From the NCBI GenBank assembly GCA_963807015.1, contig CAWEAS010000009.1:124001-188000 (forward strand): DNA of 64,000 nt, written 5' to 3'. The notes under the pieces were generated by a model. That model saw nothing but the letters and a program-made list of their open reading frames with translations. It made no database searches and was not told where the DNA came from. Shown here one piece after another: positions 7,042-15,668 of this stretch. The stretch is from JAJPKK01 sp963807015. GTDB taxonomy: Bacteria; Pseudomonadota; Alphaproteobacteria; Rhizobiales; Xanthobacteraceae. Position 1 is the first letter of the stretch; every line of letters begins with the position of its first letter. Made by a program: the position numbers and the translations under genes.

Positions 7042-9522
7042 ATGAGAATCTCTCGCGTGGCAATGAGTTTCCTGTTTGTCGGCGGAGCGTTGTTCAGTGA
7101 CCTGCCGGCGGAAGCCCAGCAGTTCCAGGGTGCACCCGGCGCGCCGGGGACGCGCGAGTTTCCCGACTCACGTGTCCTGCCGATCCCAACGCCGTCCTTT
7201 AATGGCGTCATCAATCCGAACCTGATCGACAGCAAGCCGGGTTGGCCGTCCACCATCGCGCCGCCGAAGGATGCGCCCAACGTGCTGCTGATTTTGATCG
7301 ACGATGCGGGCTACGGCTCGAACTCCGTCTTCGGCGGCGTCGTGCCCACGCCGACGCTCGAAAAGCTGGCTCAGAGCGGCCTGCGCTACACCCAGATGCA
7401 CAACACGGCGCTGTGCTCGCCGACGCGCGCCGCGCTGCTGACCGGGCGCAATCACCATGCCGTCGGCTACGGCGACGTTGCGGAAGGTGCGGTCGGGTAC
7501 CCGGGCTATGACACCGTCACTGGTCCCGAAAGCGCCCACGTGGCAATGACGCTGAAGCAGAACGGTTACGCCACTGCCTGGTTCGGCAAGGACCACAATG
7601 TGCCGATCTGGACGGCAACTCCGGCCGGGCCTTTCGACAGTTGGCCCGTCGGCTTGGGCTACGATTACTTTTATGGCTTTGTCGGCGGCGACACGAGCCA
7701 ATGGCAGCCGGGCAATCTGTTCCGCAACACGACGCCGATCCACCCGTACAACGGCAAGCCCGGTTGGAATTTGGTCACCGCGATGGCCGACGACGCCATC
7801 GAATACATCAACTCGCAGACCGCGACCAATCCGAACCGCCCGTGGTTCATCCACTACGCGCCGGGCGCCACGCACGCGCCGCATCATCCGACTAAGGAGT
7901 GGGTCGACAGCATCAGCGCGATGCATCTCTTCGACGACGGTTGGGAAAAGGTGCGCGAGCGCATCTTCGCCAACCAGAAGCGCCTCGGTGTGATTCCGGC
8001 GAATGCGAAGCTGCCGGACTGGCCGGACTTCCTGCCCAAGTGGGACTCGCTCACCGCAGACCAGAAGCGGCTCTATATCCGTCAGATCGATATCTGGGCC
8101 GCGTACATGGCGTATAGCGACCACGAGATCGGTCGCGTGATCGAAACGATCGAGAATCTCGGGCAGACCGACAACACGCTGATCGTCTTCGTCGCCGGCG
8201 ACAACGGCATGAGCGGCGAAGGCTCGATGAACGGCACGCCGAACGAAGTCGGCTACTTCAACGGCTTCGTTTACACGGTCGAGCAGATGCTGCCGCTGAT
8301 CCCGGCGTGGGGCACCGACCAGACCTACAACCACTTCGCGGTGCCGTGGGCGTTCGCGATGGACACGCCCTATCGCTGGATCAAGCAGGTCGCATCACAC
8401 CTCGGCGGCACGCGCACCGGCATGGTGGTGAGTTGGCCGAAGCGGATCACCGACAAGGGCGGCATCCGCAACCAGTTCCATCATGTCATCGACGTCGCGC
8501 CGACGATCCTCGAGGCGATCGGCATCCCGCAACCCACCATGGTGAACGGCATCGCGCAGCGGCCCTATGACGGCGTCAGCATGGTCTACTCGTGGGACAA
8601 GGCCAACGCCAACGCGCCTTCGACGCGCACCACCCAGTATTTCGAAATCTTCGGCAATCGCGCGATCTACCACGACGGCTGGATGGCGAACACCGTGCCG
8701 GCGGTGACCCCGTGGGAAGGCATCAGGGGAAAACCTCCGGTCGACGTCATGAACGGCTACAAGTGGGAGCTTTTCAATCTCGCCGACGATCCGACGCAAA
8801 CAAATGATCTTGCCGCCAAGGAGCCGGAGCGGCTGCGCATGATGCAGGAACTCTGGATCATGGAAGCGACCCGCAATCAGGTCTTCCCGTTGAACAACTC
8901 GCAGCTTCCCGTCCTTACGGTCGAGCGGCCGGGGCCTGCGGCGGGGCGCACCCATTTCGTCTACACCGCGCCGATGACCTCGACGCAATTCGCCGTCGCG
9001 CCCTCGATCCTCAACCGCTCCTATCGCATCTCCGCTGAGATCGAGGTGCCGCAGGGCGGCGCCAACGGCGTGCTGGTGACGCAGGGCGGTCGATTCTCCG
9101 GCTATGGCCTCTACCTCAAGGACGGCAAGCCGACCTTCACCTACAATCTGCTCGACATCGAGCGGCCGAAATGGCAAGGCGCCGATGCATTGCCGCCGGG
9201 CAAGCACACCATCGTCTTCGATTGGAAGATGGAGGCACGCGGGGAGCCGCTCGCGCGCGGCGGCACCGGCACGCTCTCCGTCGACGGCCGCCAGGTGGCT
9301 CAGCATTCGCTGCCGAAGACCCAGCCGTTGATCTGGGCCTGGGACGAGACGTTCGACGTCGGCCTCGATACCGGCACGCCGGTGGACGACAAGGACTACC
9401 AGGTGCCGTTCGCCTTCACGGGCAAGCTCGGCAACGTCACCATCGATCTCGGGGAGTCGAGCATCTCTCCGGAGGCGATCAAGAAGATGATGCAAGAACT
9501 CGCGAACCGGCGCGATCGCTGA
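7042..9522 (+). CDS. Arylsulfatase (formylglycine-dependent, exported)
   Basis: An 826-residue sulfatase that should hydrolyse sulfate esters in the periplasm. A signal peptide spans about residues 1-27 (ending PAEAQQ). Active-site elements: LILIDDAGYG (metal-binding Asp pair, about 87-88), CSPTRAALLTGR with the Cys at about 125 that a formylglycine-generating enzyme would oxidise, NHHAVGYG, and VFVAGDNGMSGEG with a DN metal-binding pair. The C-terminal third (after about residue 640) looks like an added beta-sandwich domain common in the long arylsulfatase subfamily. The ATG at 7042 follows AGGGAGAG; the in-frame ATG at 7006 and GTG at 6922 would precede the signal peptide. No formylglycine-generating enzyme gene is nearby. 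The substrate is unknown. Confidence 0.88.
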   Translation: MRISRVAMSFLFVGGALFSDLPAEAQQFQGAPGAPGTREFPDSRVLPIPTPSFNGVINPNLIDSKPGWPSTIAPPKDAPNVLLILIDDAGYGSNSVFGGVVPTPTLEKLAQSGLRYTQMHNTALCSPTRAALLTGRNHHAVGYGDVAEGAVGYPGYDTVTGPESAHVAMTLKQNGYATAWFGKDHNVPIWTATPAGPFDSWPVGLGYDYFYGFVGGDTSQWQPGNLFRNTTPIHPYNGKPGWNLVTAMADDAIEYINSQTATNPNRPWFIHYAPGATHAPHHPTKEWVDSISAMHLFDDGWEKVRERIFANQKRLGVIPANAKLPDWPDFLPKWDSLTADQKRLYIRQIDIWAAYMAYSDHEIGRVIETIENLGQTDNTLIVFVAGDNGMSGEGSMNGTPNEVGYFNGFVYTVEQMLPLIPAWGTDQTYNHFAVPWAFAMDTPYRWIKQVASHLGGTRTGMVVSWPKRITDKGGIRNQFHHVIDVAPTILEAIGIPQPTMVNGIAQRPYDGVSMVYSWDKANANAPSTRTTQYFEIFGNRAIYHDGWMANTVPAVTPWEGIRGKPPVDVMNGYKWELFNLADDPTQTNDLAAKEPERLRMMQELWIMEATRNQVFPLNNSQLPVLTVERPGPAAGRTHFVYTAPMTSTQFAVAPSILNRSYRISAEIEVPQGGANGVLVTQGGRFSGYGLYLKDGKPTFTYNLLDIERPKWQGADALPPGKHTIVFDWKMEARGEPLARGGTGTLSVDGRQVAQHSLPKTQPLIWAWDETFDVGLDTGTPVDDKDYQVPFAFTGKLGNVTIDLGESSISPEAIKKMMQELANRRDR

Positions 9523-9529
9523 TGTCAGC

Positions 9530-9574
9530 GCACGAGGTTCGGCACGGTGGTATGTGCCGAGCCGGACCTCGTGC
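9530..9574 (+). terminator. Long hairpin just after the sulfatase gene
   Basis: GCACGAGGT (9530-9538) pairs with ACCTCGTGC (9566-9574), and TCGGCAC pairs with GTGCCGA inside, giving a two-part stem with a five-base bulge and an eight-base loop, seven bases after the stop. No T run follows, so it may act as a terminator aided by Rho or as an mRNA 3' protector. Confidence 0.5.
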
Positions 9575-9815
9575 TGGCAATTTCAGATAGGGCGATCAGC
9601 GAGTTCCAGCTCGGCGAAAATCTCAAAGGGGCTGTCTGCACTTTTTCGTCGGCGCGGGTTGAAGGCATCTGGCGGTGTATTCGGCCATTCTGTGATGGCC
9701 GTTACACAACAGCCTCCTGGAACAAATCACAGCGGCACGCGATGAACGACCGAGGCCGGGCGCGGCACTAACGGACGGCAAATGATTGTCGATCCGTTAA
9801 GGCCGGAGACTTGTC

Positions 9816-9968
9816 ATGCGGTACGAAGATGATTGTCGCGTCTCCGTGGAGGATTGTCTGCGGATGGCCGAATGCACGCGAGATGCGAAGGCTAGAGCGA
9901 CTTGGCTCAAACTCGCCCGGCTGTGGAGCCTTGAGCTCGCAGAGGAAAAACGGAAATTCGCAAGATAG
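9816..9968 (+). CDS. Small (50-residue) hypothetical protein
   Basis: The frame starting ATG 9816 encodes 50 residues beginning MRYEDDCRVSVEDCLRMAEC and ending with ELAEEKRKFAR. It is amphipathic and helix-forming, with the pattern C-RMAE-x-TRD-KA-WLKLA, which resembles short proteins of unknown function common in Bradyrhizobium relatives. A GGAGAC lies six bases before the start. Nothing else in the 580 bases between sulfatase and the next gene looks coding. Function is unknown; confidence rests on composition and the ribosome site. Confidence 0.55.
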   Translation: MRYEDDCRVSVEDCLRMAECTRDAKARATWLKLARLWSLELAEEKRKFAR

Positions 9969-10103
9969 GGTCAGTAAGCCGCGACGAGTCGCAAGCCTCT
10001 CCTGCTCCGCGCTGCAACGCGGCGGTCTTGCTTCAAAGAATGGAGTCACCTGCGGTTCGCGGCAGCAACAAACGGGAACGGACGCCGAGTGGTGACAGCG
10101 CCG

Positions 10104-11291
10104 CTACTCGCGCACCACTGACGTGTCGATATCGACGAGGATGCTCACATTGTCGCTTGTTGCCGGATCGGGGCTACGGCCCTCGGCGAAGGCGCGGTCT
10201 GCCCGGCGCGCGGAGAGCAGAATTGCCGCCACCGAGGAGTTTCCTTCGACGCAGCGCGGCTCGTAATAGAACCGGTTCTCCCGGTCGCTCTGCTTGGTGA
10301 ACTCCTGCTTCGCCGTCCAGGGCCGCCTCCACACCGTCGGGTCTTCGATGGTGACCTCGTAGGCGAGGGTGTTCGGGCCGGTCCGCGTCCAGCGCTCGAT
10401 CAGGTGGAGATTTTCGCGCGAGCCCAGGTAGTCGGTCTTCGGACTGAAGTTCGTGACGTCGATGACGAGGGTGTCGCCCTCCCAATGGCCGCGCGAATCG
10501 CCGTACCATTGGCGGATGCTGGCGGGCAGATGCGGGCTGCCGTTCATCACGATGTTGCGCTGCCAGCTTTCGCCCTGGCCGACGTCGTAGACCATCGTGA
10601 TGCCGCCCGGGGTCTGCACGATGCGCCGGAAGCTGCCGCCGAACGCGGTGCCGAATTCCGGTAGCCCAAGGGTCAGGCAGCGGTCCGACAGCGAGCCGTC
10701 TTCGGGACCGTCGTAGCGATTGATGCGAACGAAGTTCCCGCCCAGATAGCGCGGCGGCGGTTCGGCACGTCGCGGCGAGGGCAGGGGATCGTAGGCTCCG
10801 CCCCGGCACTGCGGAAGCTCCTTCTTGCAAGTGTCGGTCGCGCGCAGCAGGGCAAGGCGATAGGCCCGATCGGCCGCGGCTGCGGCCTGCGCCGACGGCG
10901 TCAGCGGCGGGATGCGGCCGTTGGGCGGATCGACAATCCGCGACGTGCGCGGGCCGGTGTGCTTCGTCGAGAGGAACACGGCGAGGTTATAGGCGCCAGC
11001 GAGTTCGCGGTCGTTTGCGCGCCGGTTCAAGAGATCGGTGCGCTCCTTGTCCAGCTCGGCCCGCTGCGCGTCGGTGAAAAATTCCTGATTTGCGTACTTC
11101 GCTGGGCGCTGAAACGGCGTGTCGAATTCGTCCGTCCAGATGCCCTGCAGGTCCGGCTCCCCCCACGGCGTTTTCAGCGATGGGGCTGGGGGCGAACTGG
11201 TGGGAGCCTGAGCCGCGGCCGGTGCGGCAAACAAGGAGATCGCGGCGGCAATGGCAAGCAACGTCGCGGAGATCGAGTGCCGGTCGCGCAT
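10104..11291 (-). CDS. Uncharacterised secreted protein of the PDLQGIWT type
   Basis: A 395-residue protein with a signal peptide (about 1-29, ending APAAAQA) and a mature part starting TPWGEPDLQGIWTDEF. Conserved-looking blocks are RYDGPEDGSLSDRCLTLGLPEF, GDSRGHWEGDTLVIDVTNFSPKT, IERWTRTGPNTLAYEVTIEDP and PWTAKQEF. Such proteins are frequent in soil proteobacteria and have no assigned function that I know. The frameshifted gene at 18129-19035 shares the GDS-x-GD-TLV-D, ER and PW blocks and appears to be a distant paralogue. The start is placed at ATG 11291 (AGGGAC upstream) because the signal peptide begins there. It is divergent from the RND pump gene. Confidence 0.75.
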   Translation of the reverse strand: MRDRHSISATLLAIAAAISLFAAPAAAQAPTSSPPAPSLKTPWGEPDLQGIWTDEFDTPFQRPAKYANQEFFTDAQRAELDKERTDLLNRRANDRELAGAYNLAVFLSTKHTGPRTSRIVDPPNGRIPPLTPSAQAAAAADRAYRLALLRATDTCKKELPQCRGGAYDPLPSPRRAEPPPRYLGGNFVRINRYDGPEDGSLSDRCLTLGLPEFGTAFGGSFRRIVQTPGGITMVYDVGQGESWQRNIVMNGSPHLPASIRQWYGDSRGHWEGDTLVIDVTNFSPKTDYLGSRENLHLIERWTRTGPNTLAYEVTIEDPTVWRRPWTAKQEFTKQSDRENRFYYEPRCVEGNSSVAAILLSARRADRAFAEGRSPDPATSDNVSILVDIDTSVVRE

Positions 11292-11479
11292 GAACGTGTC
11301 CCTGTCCTTGCAGTCACTTTGAAGCGATGAACCCGAGGCGCCGCTCACGGTAGCGATTTTCGGTACAGCCCGGTAGACCCGGAAGCGCAAAGCATGCTGG
11401 CATCGTGCAAAGCCGCAGACGATCTGCCTTGCAAATTTCCCGCAGCCGCAGCCGAATCCCGTCACGCGAGAAGTTCAGG

Positions 11480-11504
11480 CAATCTGCAACTCCAACGCAG
11501 ATTG
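11480..11504. promoter_or_regulatory. Inverted repeat in divergent promoter region
   Basis: CAATCTGC (11480-11487) and GCAGATTG (11497-11504) form a perfect 8-base inverted repeat with a 9-base spacer, between the secreted-protein gene and the RND pump gene. The geometry suits a dimeric repressor (TetR or LysR class), but no regulator gene adjoins it. Confidence 0.35.
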
Positions 11505-11566
11505 TCGTCACTCGGCCTTCAACGTATCGTCACCCAGGAAAAGAAGAACCTTAGGGGGGCGCGCCT

Positions 11567-14500
11567 TTGCTAAAAGGGCTGCTGACGTTTGGGTTGACGC
11601 GGCGCCCCATCGTGCTGCTGGGCTTGCTGGTGTTCGTCGGCGCCGGACTGGCAGCCTTCGCCCGACTCAACATCGAGGCCTATCCCAATCCGGCACCGGT
11701 CATTCTCGAAATCACCGCGCAGTCCGCCGGCCTCTCGGCAGAGGAGATGGAGCGCTACTACACCATCCCCCTCGAAGTCGGTCTTGCCGCGACACCGGGC
11801 GTCGACGTGATACGCTCGACGTCATTCTACGGGCTGTCGTTTGTTCGCGTCGTCTTCCAGTACGGGGTCGACTACTACTTCGCGCTGACGCAGACGCAAA
11901 ACAATCTTCAGCAGAACGTCACCCTGCCCAATAACGTCACGGCGCAAATCCAGGGCACAAGCCTCGTCGGCGAAATCTTCCGTTATCAGGTCGTCGGGCC
12001 GCCGCACTTTGGACTGACCAACCTCCGCACGGTGCAGGATTGGGTCCTGCAACGCCGGCTGCTGACGGTGCCCGGCGTCGTCCAGGTCAACACGTGGGGA
12101 GGGACGACCAAGGAATACGAGGTCGAAGTCGATCTGCACAAGCTCGATGCCTACAACGTAACTCTGCCGCAGGTGATCAGCGCGCTCGGCAATGCCAACA
12201 TCAATGTCGGAGGGCGCACGATCAACGTCGGCCAGCAATCCGTGAACGTGCGCGGCGTCGGCTTGATGGATGCCGGCGGGGCTGCCGATCTGACACAGGG
12301 GTATAAGGTCGAAGACATCGAGAACGTGCTGCTGTTTCAGGCCAACGGCGTTCCGCTGTTCGTGAAGGATGTCGCCAAAGTCTATGTCGGCAATGTGCCC
12401 CGCTTAGGAAAAGCCGGGCGTGACGACCAGGATGACGTGGTCGCCGCCATCGTCATCATGAACCGGACGCTGCACACCAACGACGTGGTGGCGCGCGTCA
12501 AGGCAGAGATCGAGAAGATCAACAGCGACGGGAGCTTGCCGCCCGGCGTGAAGCTGGTGCCGTTCTACGACCGCACGACGCTCGTCAACGTCACGACGCG
12601 CACGGTGCTCCACAATCTCGCGTTTGGCTGCATTCTAATCTTCCTGATCCAATGGATTTTCCTCGGCGACCTGCGCAGCGCGATCATCGTCGGCGTCAAT
12701 ATCCCGTTCGCTTTGTTCTTCAGCATCATCATCCTTGTCATCCGCAATGAGGACGCCAATCTGCTCTCGGTGGGTGCCGTCGACTTCGGCATCATTGTCG
12801 ATGCCGCGGTCATTCTCGTCGAGAACATCTATCGCAATTTTCAGCTGCCGGCGGAGGGCAAGGCGCAACTGCTCAATCAGCTCGCCGAAGAACGCTGGGG
12901 CACCGATCCGACCCGCACCATAGCCGCAGGCGCGTCGGAGACCTGGAACGAGCGATTGCGGCTGATTCTGATCAGCGCGTTGCAGATCGACAAGGCGGTG
13001 TTCTTCTCCACCGCGATCATTGTCGCCGCCTTCATCCCCTTGTTCACGATGCAAGGCGTCGAGGGACAGATCTTCAGCCCGATGGCGCGAACGTACGGCT
13101 ACGCACTGGTGGGCGCGCTCATTGCGACATTCACGGTGACGCCGTGCCTTGCGTCACTGCTCCTCCCGCAGCACGTCAGCGAGGTGGAAACCCTTGTCGT
13201 CCGGGCGATTCGATCGGTCTACACACCGGTGCTGTGGTGGTCACTGCGAAATCGCGCCATCACGATCGCCATCGGTTCGGCTTTTATCCTTGCGAGCGGA
13301 TTCGTGGCAACGCGTCTCGGCAGCGAGTTCCTGCCGGCGCTGGAGGAGGGCAACCTTTGGATCAGGGCTTCGATGCCACCGACCATTTCGCTCGAAGCCG
13401 GAATGCCGATCGTGCAGAGGGTTCGCGAAATCCTTAATCGCTATCCTGAAGTCATCACAGTCGTGTCCCAGCACGGCCGTCCCGATAACGGGAGCGACGC
13501 AGCCGGGTTTTTCAATGCGGAGTTTTTCGTGCCGCTGAAACCGTTCGGCGAGTGGCCGGCGGGCATGACGAAGGAAAAGCTGGTCGAAGAATTGCAAGCC
13601 GAATTTGCCAAGGAACTCGTCGGCATCGACTTCAACTTCTCGCAGTATATCCAAGACAATGTGGAGGAAGGCCTCTCCGGCGTGAAGGGCGCTAATTCCA
13701 TCAAGATCGTCGGCCCGGACCTTGCGATCCTCGAACGTCTTGCGGTCGAGGCGATGCATGAAATGTCGCAAGTCAAAGGTGCCGCCGACCTCGGTATTTT
13801 CCGCGTTCTCGGACAGCCGAACCTGAACATCAAAGTAGACCGCGCCCGAGCCGCACGGTATGGGCTGAGCGTCAATGATGTTAACGCCGTTGTGCAAGCG
13901 GCGTTGGGCGGCACGATTGCCACCAACTTGCTGGAAGCCGATCGGCAATTTCCGGTCACGGTAAGGCTGGCGCCCGAATTCCGCGGCAGCATCGCCGCTG
14001 TTCAAGATCTTAAAATCGGCGTTCAAGTCGCCGGGGGAAATGCCTACATACCGCTACGGGAACTCGCCACCATCACGCTCGATACCGGCGCGTCCTACAT
14101 CTTTCGCGAACGCAATCAGCGGTTCATCCCGATCAAGTTCAGCGTGCGCGGTCGTGACCTCTCCAGCGTGGTCGCGGAGGGCAAGGAGCGGATTGCAAAG
14201 AATGTGACCCTCCCGACCGGGTACCACATCGAGTGGGCCGGCGAGTTCGAGGGGCTGCAACAAGCGACGCGGCGGCTGACGGTCATCGTCCCGATCACGC
14301 TTGTTCTCATCATGGTGCTGCTCTATGGCCTGTTCAACTCGCTGCGCGACAGCTTGATGGCATTGCTCGGTATTCCGTTCGCGGTGGGCGGCGGCATCAT
14401 CGCGCTTTACGTCACCGGCCTCGAGTTCAGCATTTCAGCTGCGATTGGCTTCATCTCGCTCTTCGGCGTCTCCGTGATGAGCGGGATTCTCATCATCAAC

Positions 14501-14824
14501 GGCTACAACAATCAGATCGCGGGAAGCGGCTTGACGGTCATGGAGGCCATGTCTCGTGCCGTCGAGCAACAGATGCGCCCGATTCTCATGATGGCGCTTT
14601 CGGCTTGCATCGGCTTGCTCCCCGCCGCGATGTCGACCGACATCGGAAGCCAGGTTCAGCGACCGCTCGCGACCGTGATTGTCGGTGGCATGTTTATCGG
14701 GCCGATCTTGTTGCTGGTAGTGGTTCCCGCGCTCCAGAGCCTCTTCCTTGGCAGCACCAGCGTAAGGTCCGGCACGACAATCCACCCGGACGAGATTCAC
14801 GAAGACAATTTCGATGAGACATAG
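11567..14824 (+). CDS. RND efflux pump, inner-membrane subunit (heavy-metal-efflux/CusA-CzcA-like)
   Basis: A 1085-residue proton-driven RND transporter. The topology is classical: TM1 near the N terminus (RRPIVLLGLLVFVGAGL), a large periplasmic loop, TM2-6 (about 345-535), TM7 (about 565-585), second loop, and TM8-12 after about 905. TM4 carries DFGIIVDAAVILVE, matching the two Asp and one Glu of the CzcA-type DFGIIVD proton relay, which argues for the heavy-metal family rather than drug pumps. The start is a TTG at 11567 after AGGGGGG. No membrane-fusion protein or outer-membrane channel gene is adjacent, so it is an orphan inner-membrane subunit here. Substrate is unknown. Confidence 0.85.
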   Translation: MLKGLLTFGLTRRPIVLLGLLVFVGAGLAAFARLNIEAYPNPAPVILEITAQSAGLSAEEMERYYTIPLEVGLAATPGVDVIRSTSFYGLSFVRVVFQYGVDYYFALTQTQNNLQQNVTLPNNVTAQIQGTSLVGEIFRYQVVGPPHFGLTNLRTVQDWVLQRRLLTVPGVVQVNTWGGTTKEYEVEVDLHKLDAYNVTLPQVISALGNANINVGGRTINVGQQSVNVRGVGLMDAGGAADLTQGYKVEDIENVLLFQANGVPLFVKDVAKVYVGNVPRLGKAGRDDQDDVVAAIVIMNRTLHTNDVVARVKAEIEKINSDGSLPPGVKLVPFYDRTTLVNVTTRTVLHNLAFGCILIFLIQWIFLGDLRSAIIVGVNIPFALFFSIIILVIRNEDANLLSVGAVDFGIIVDAAVILVENIYRNFQLPAEGKAQLLNQLAEERWGTDPTRTIAAGASETWNERLRLILISALQIDKAVFFSTAIIVAAFIPLFTMQGVEGQIFSPMARTYGYALVGALIATFTVTPCLASLLLPQHVSEVETLVVRAIRSVYTPVLWWSLRNRAITIAIGSAFILASGFVATRLGSEFLPALEEGNLWIRASMPPTISLEAGMPIVQRVREILNRYPEVITVVSQHGRPDNGSDAAGFFNAEFFVPLKPFGEWPAGMTKEKLVEELQAEFAKELVGIDFNFSQYIQDNVEEGLSGVKGANSIKIVGPDLAILERLAVEAMHEMSQVKGAADLGIFRVLGQPNLNIKVDRARAARYGLSVNDVNAVVQAALGGTIATNLLEADRQFPVTVRLAPEFRGSIAAVQDLKIGVQVAGGNAYIPLRELATITLDTGASYIFRERNQRFIPIKFSVRGRDLSSVVAEGKERIAKNVTLPTGYHIEWAGEFEGLQQATRRLTVIVPITLVLIMVLLYGLFNSLRDSLMALLGIPFAVGGGIIALYVTGLEFSISAAIGFISLFGVSVMSGILIINGYNNQIAGSGLTVMEAMSRAVEQQMRPILMMALSACIGLLPAAMSTDIGSQVQRPLATVIVGGMFIGPILLLVVVPALQSLFLGSTSVRSGTTIHPDEIHEDNFDET

Positions 14825-14833
14825 CGGCTCAAG

Positions 14834-15661
14834 TCACGACTGGCCGCCGCTGCAATTGATGACCTGGCCGGTGATGAAGCTGGCGTCGTCGCAGGCGAGG
14901 AAGGCGACGGCGGCGGCTTGTTCTTCCGGCAGGCCGCGTCGGCGCAGCGCCTGCTGGCTGCGGATGTCTTCCGCCATCTCGCGGCGGTATTGCTCCGCCA
15001 AGGGATCGTCCTCGGCCATCACGCCGGGCCCGATGAACTGCCGCGGCGTGACGCGGTCCGCGATCTCGGTGCCGCCCGGCGCCACCGTATTCACGCGGAC
15101 GCCGTAACGGCCGTATTCCATCGCCAGCACCCTGGTCATCGCGGCGATGCCGCCTTTGCTCGCCGCATAGGGCAGGCGGTAAAGGCCGCGGGGCGATTGC
15201 GAGCCCAGGTTGACGATGGCGCCCGACTGCTGCGCCATCATGATCGGCAGGACCGCGAGGCAGCACCACAGCGTCGGATAGAGCGAGCGTTCGAGCTCGC
15301 GTTTGACTTCATCCTCCGTGTAGAGGTGATAGGGCTTGATCCAGATGGTGCCGCCGACATTGTTGACGAGCACGTCGATGCGTCCGAACGCCGTCGTGGC
15401 AGCGGTCATGAGCTCGTGCGCGCCCGCGAACGAGCTCAGGTCGACCAGCACCTTGATTGCTTCGACGCCGTGCGATCGCAGTTCCTCGACGGCTTCGCTC
15501 GCGCCTGTGTCGACGCGGTCGGCGACAACGATCTTGCCGCCTTCTTCGCCGAGACGGCGTGCGGTCGCGCGGCCGATGCCCTGTCCCGCGCCGGTGACGA
15601 CGCACACCTTGTCTTTGAGCCGGCGCGCGCCGGCGGCCCGAGGATCGAGTTCGCCGGTCAT
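14834..15661 (-). CDS. SDR dehydrogenase, BenD-like (dihydroxy-cyclohexadiene carboxylate dehydrogenase)
   Basis: A 275-residue short-chain dehydrogenase. It has the NAD-binding TGAGQGIGRA motif (about 23-32), NNVGG, the catalytic Ser in NLGSQSPRG and the YAASK Tyr/Lys pair, then the substrate loop VAPGGTEIADRVTPRQF. The NNVGGTIW-KPY-Y pattern resembles BenD/XylL enzymes, which rearomatise the cis-diol made by ring dioxygenases. It is the last gene of a three-gene minus-strand operon, starting only seven bases after the Rieske oxygenase stop, which supports such a role. The exact diol is inferred. It ends nine bases from the convergent RND pump gene. Confidence 0.85.
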   Translation of the reverse strand: MTGELDPRAAGARRLKDKVCVVTGAGQGIGRATARRLGEEGGKIVVADRVDTGASEAVEELRSHGVEAIKVLVDLSSFAGAHELMTAATTAFGRIDVLVNNVGGTIWIKPYHLYTEDEVKRELERSLYPTLWCCLAVLPIMMAQQSGAIVNLGSQSPRGLYRLPYAASKGGIAAMTRVLAMEYGRYGVRVNTVAPGGTEIADRVTPRQFIGPGVMAEDDPLAEQYRREMAEDIRSQQALRRRGLPEEQAAAVAFLACDDASFITGQVINCSGGQS

Positions 15662-15668
15662 GTTGCGC

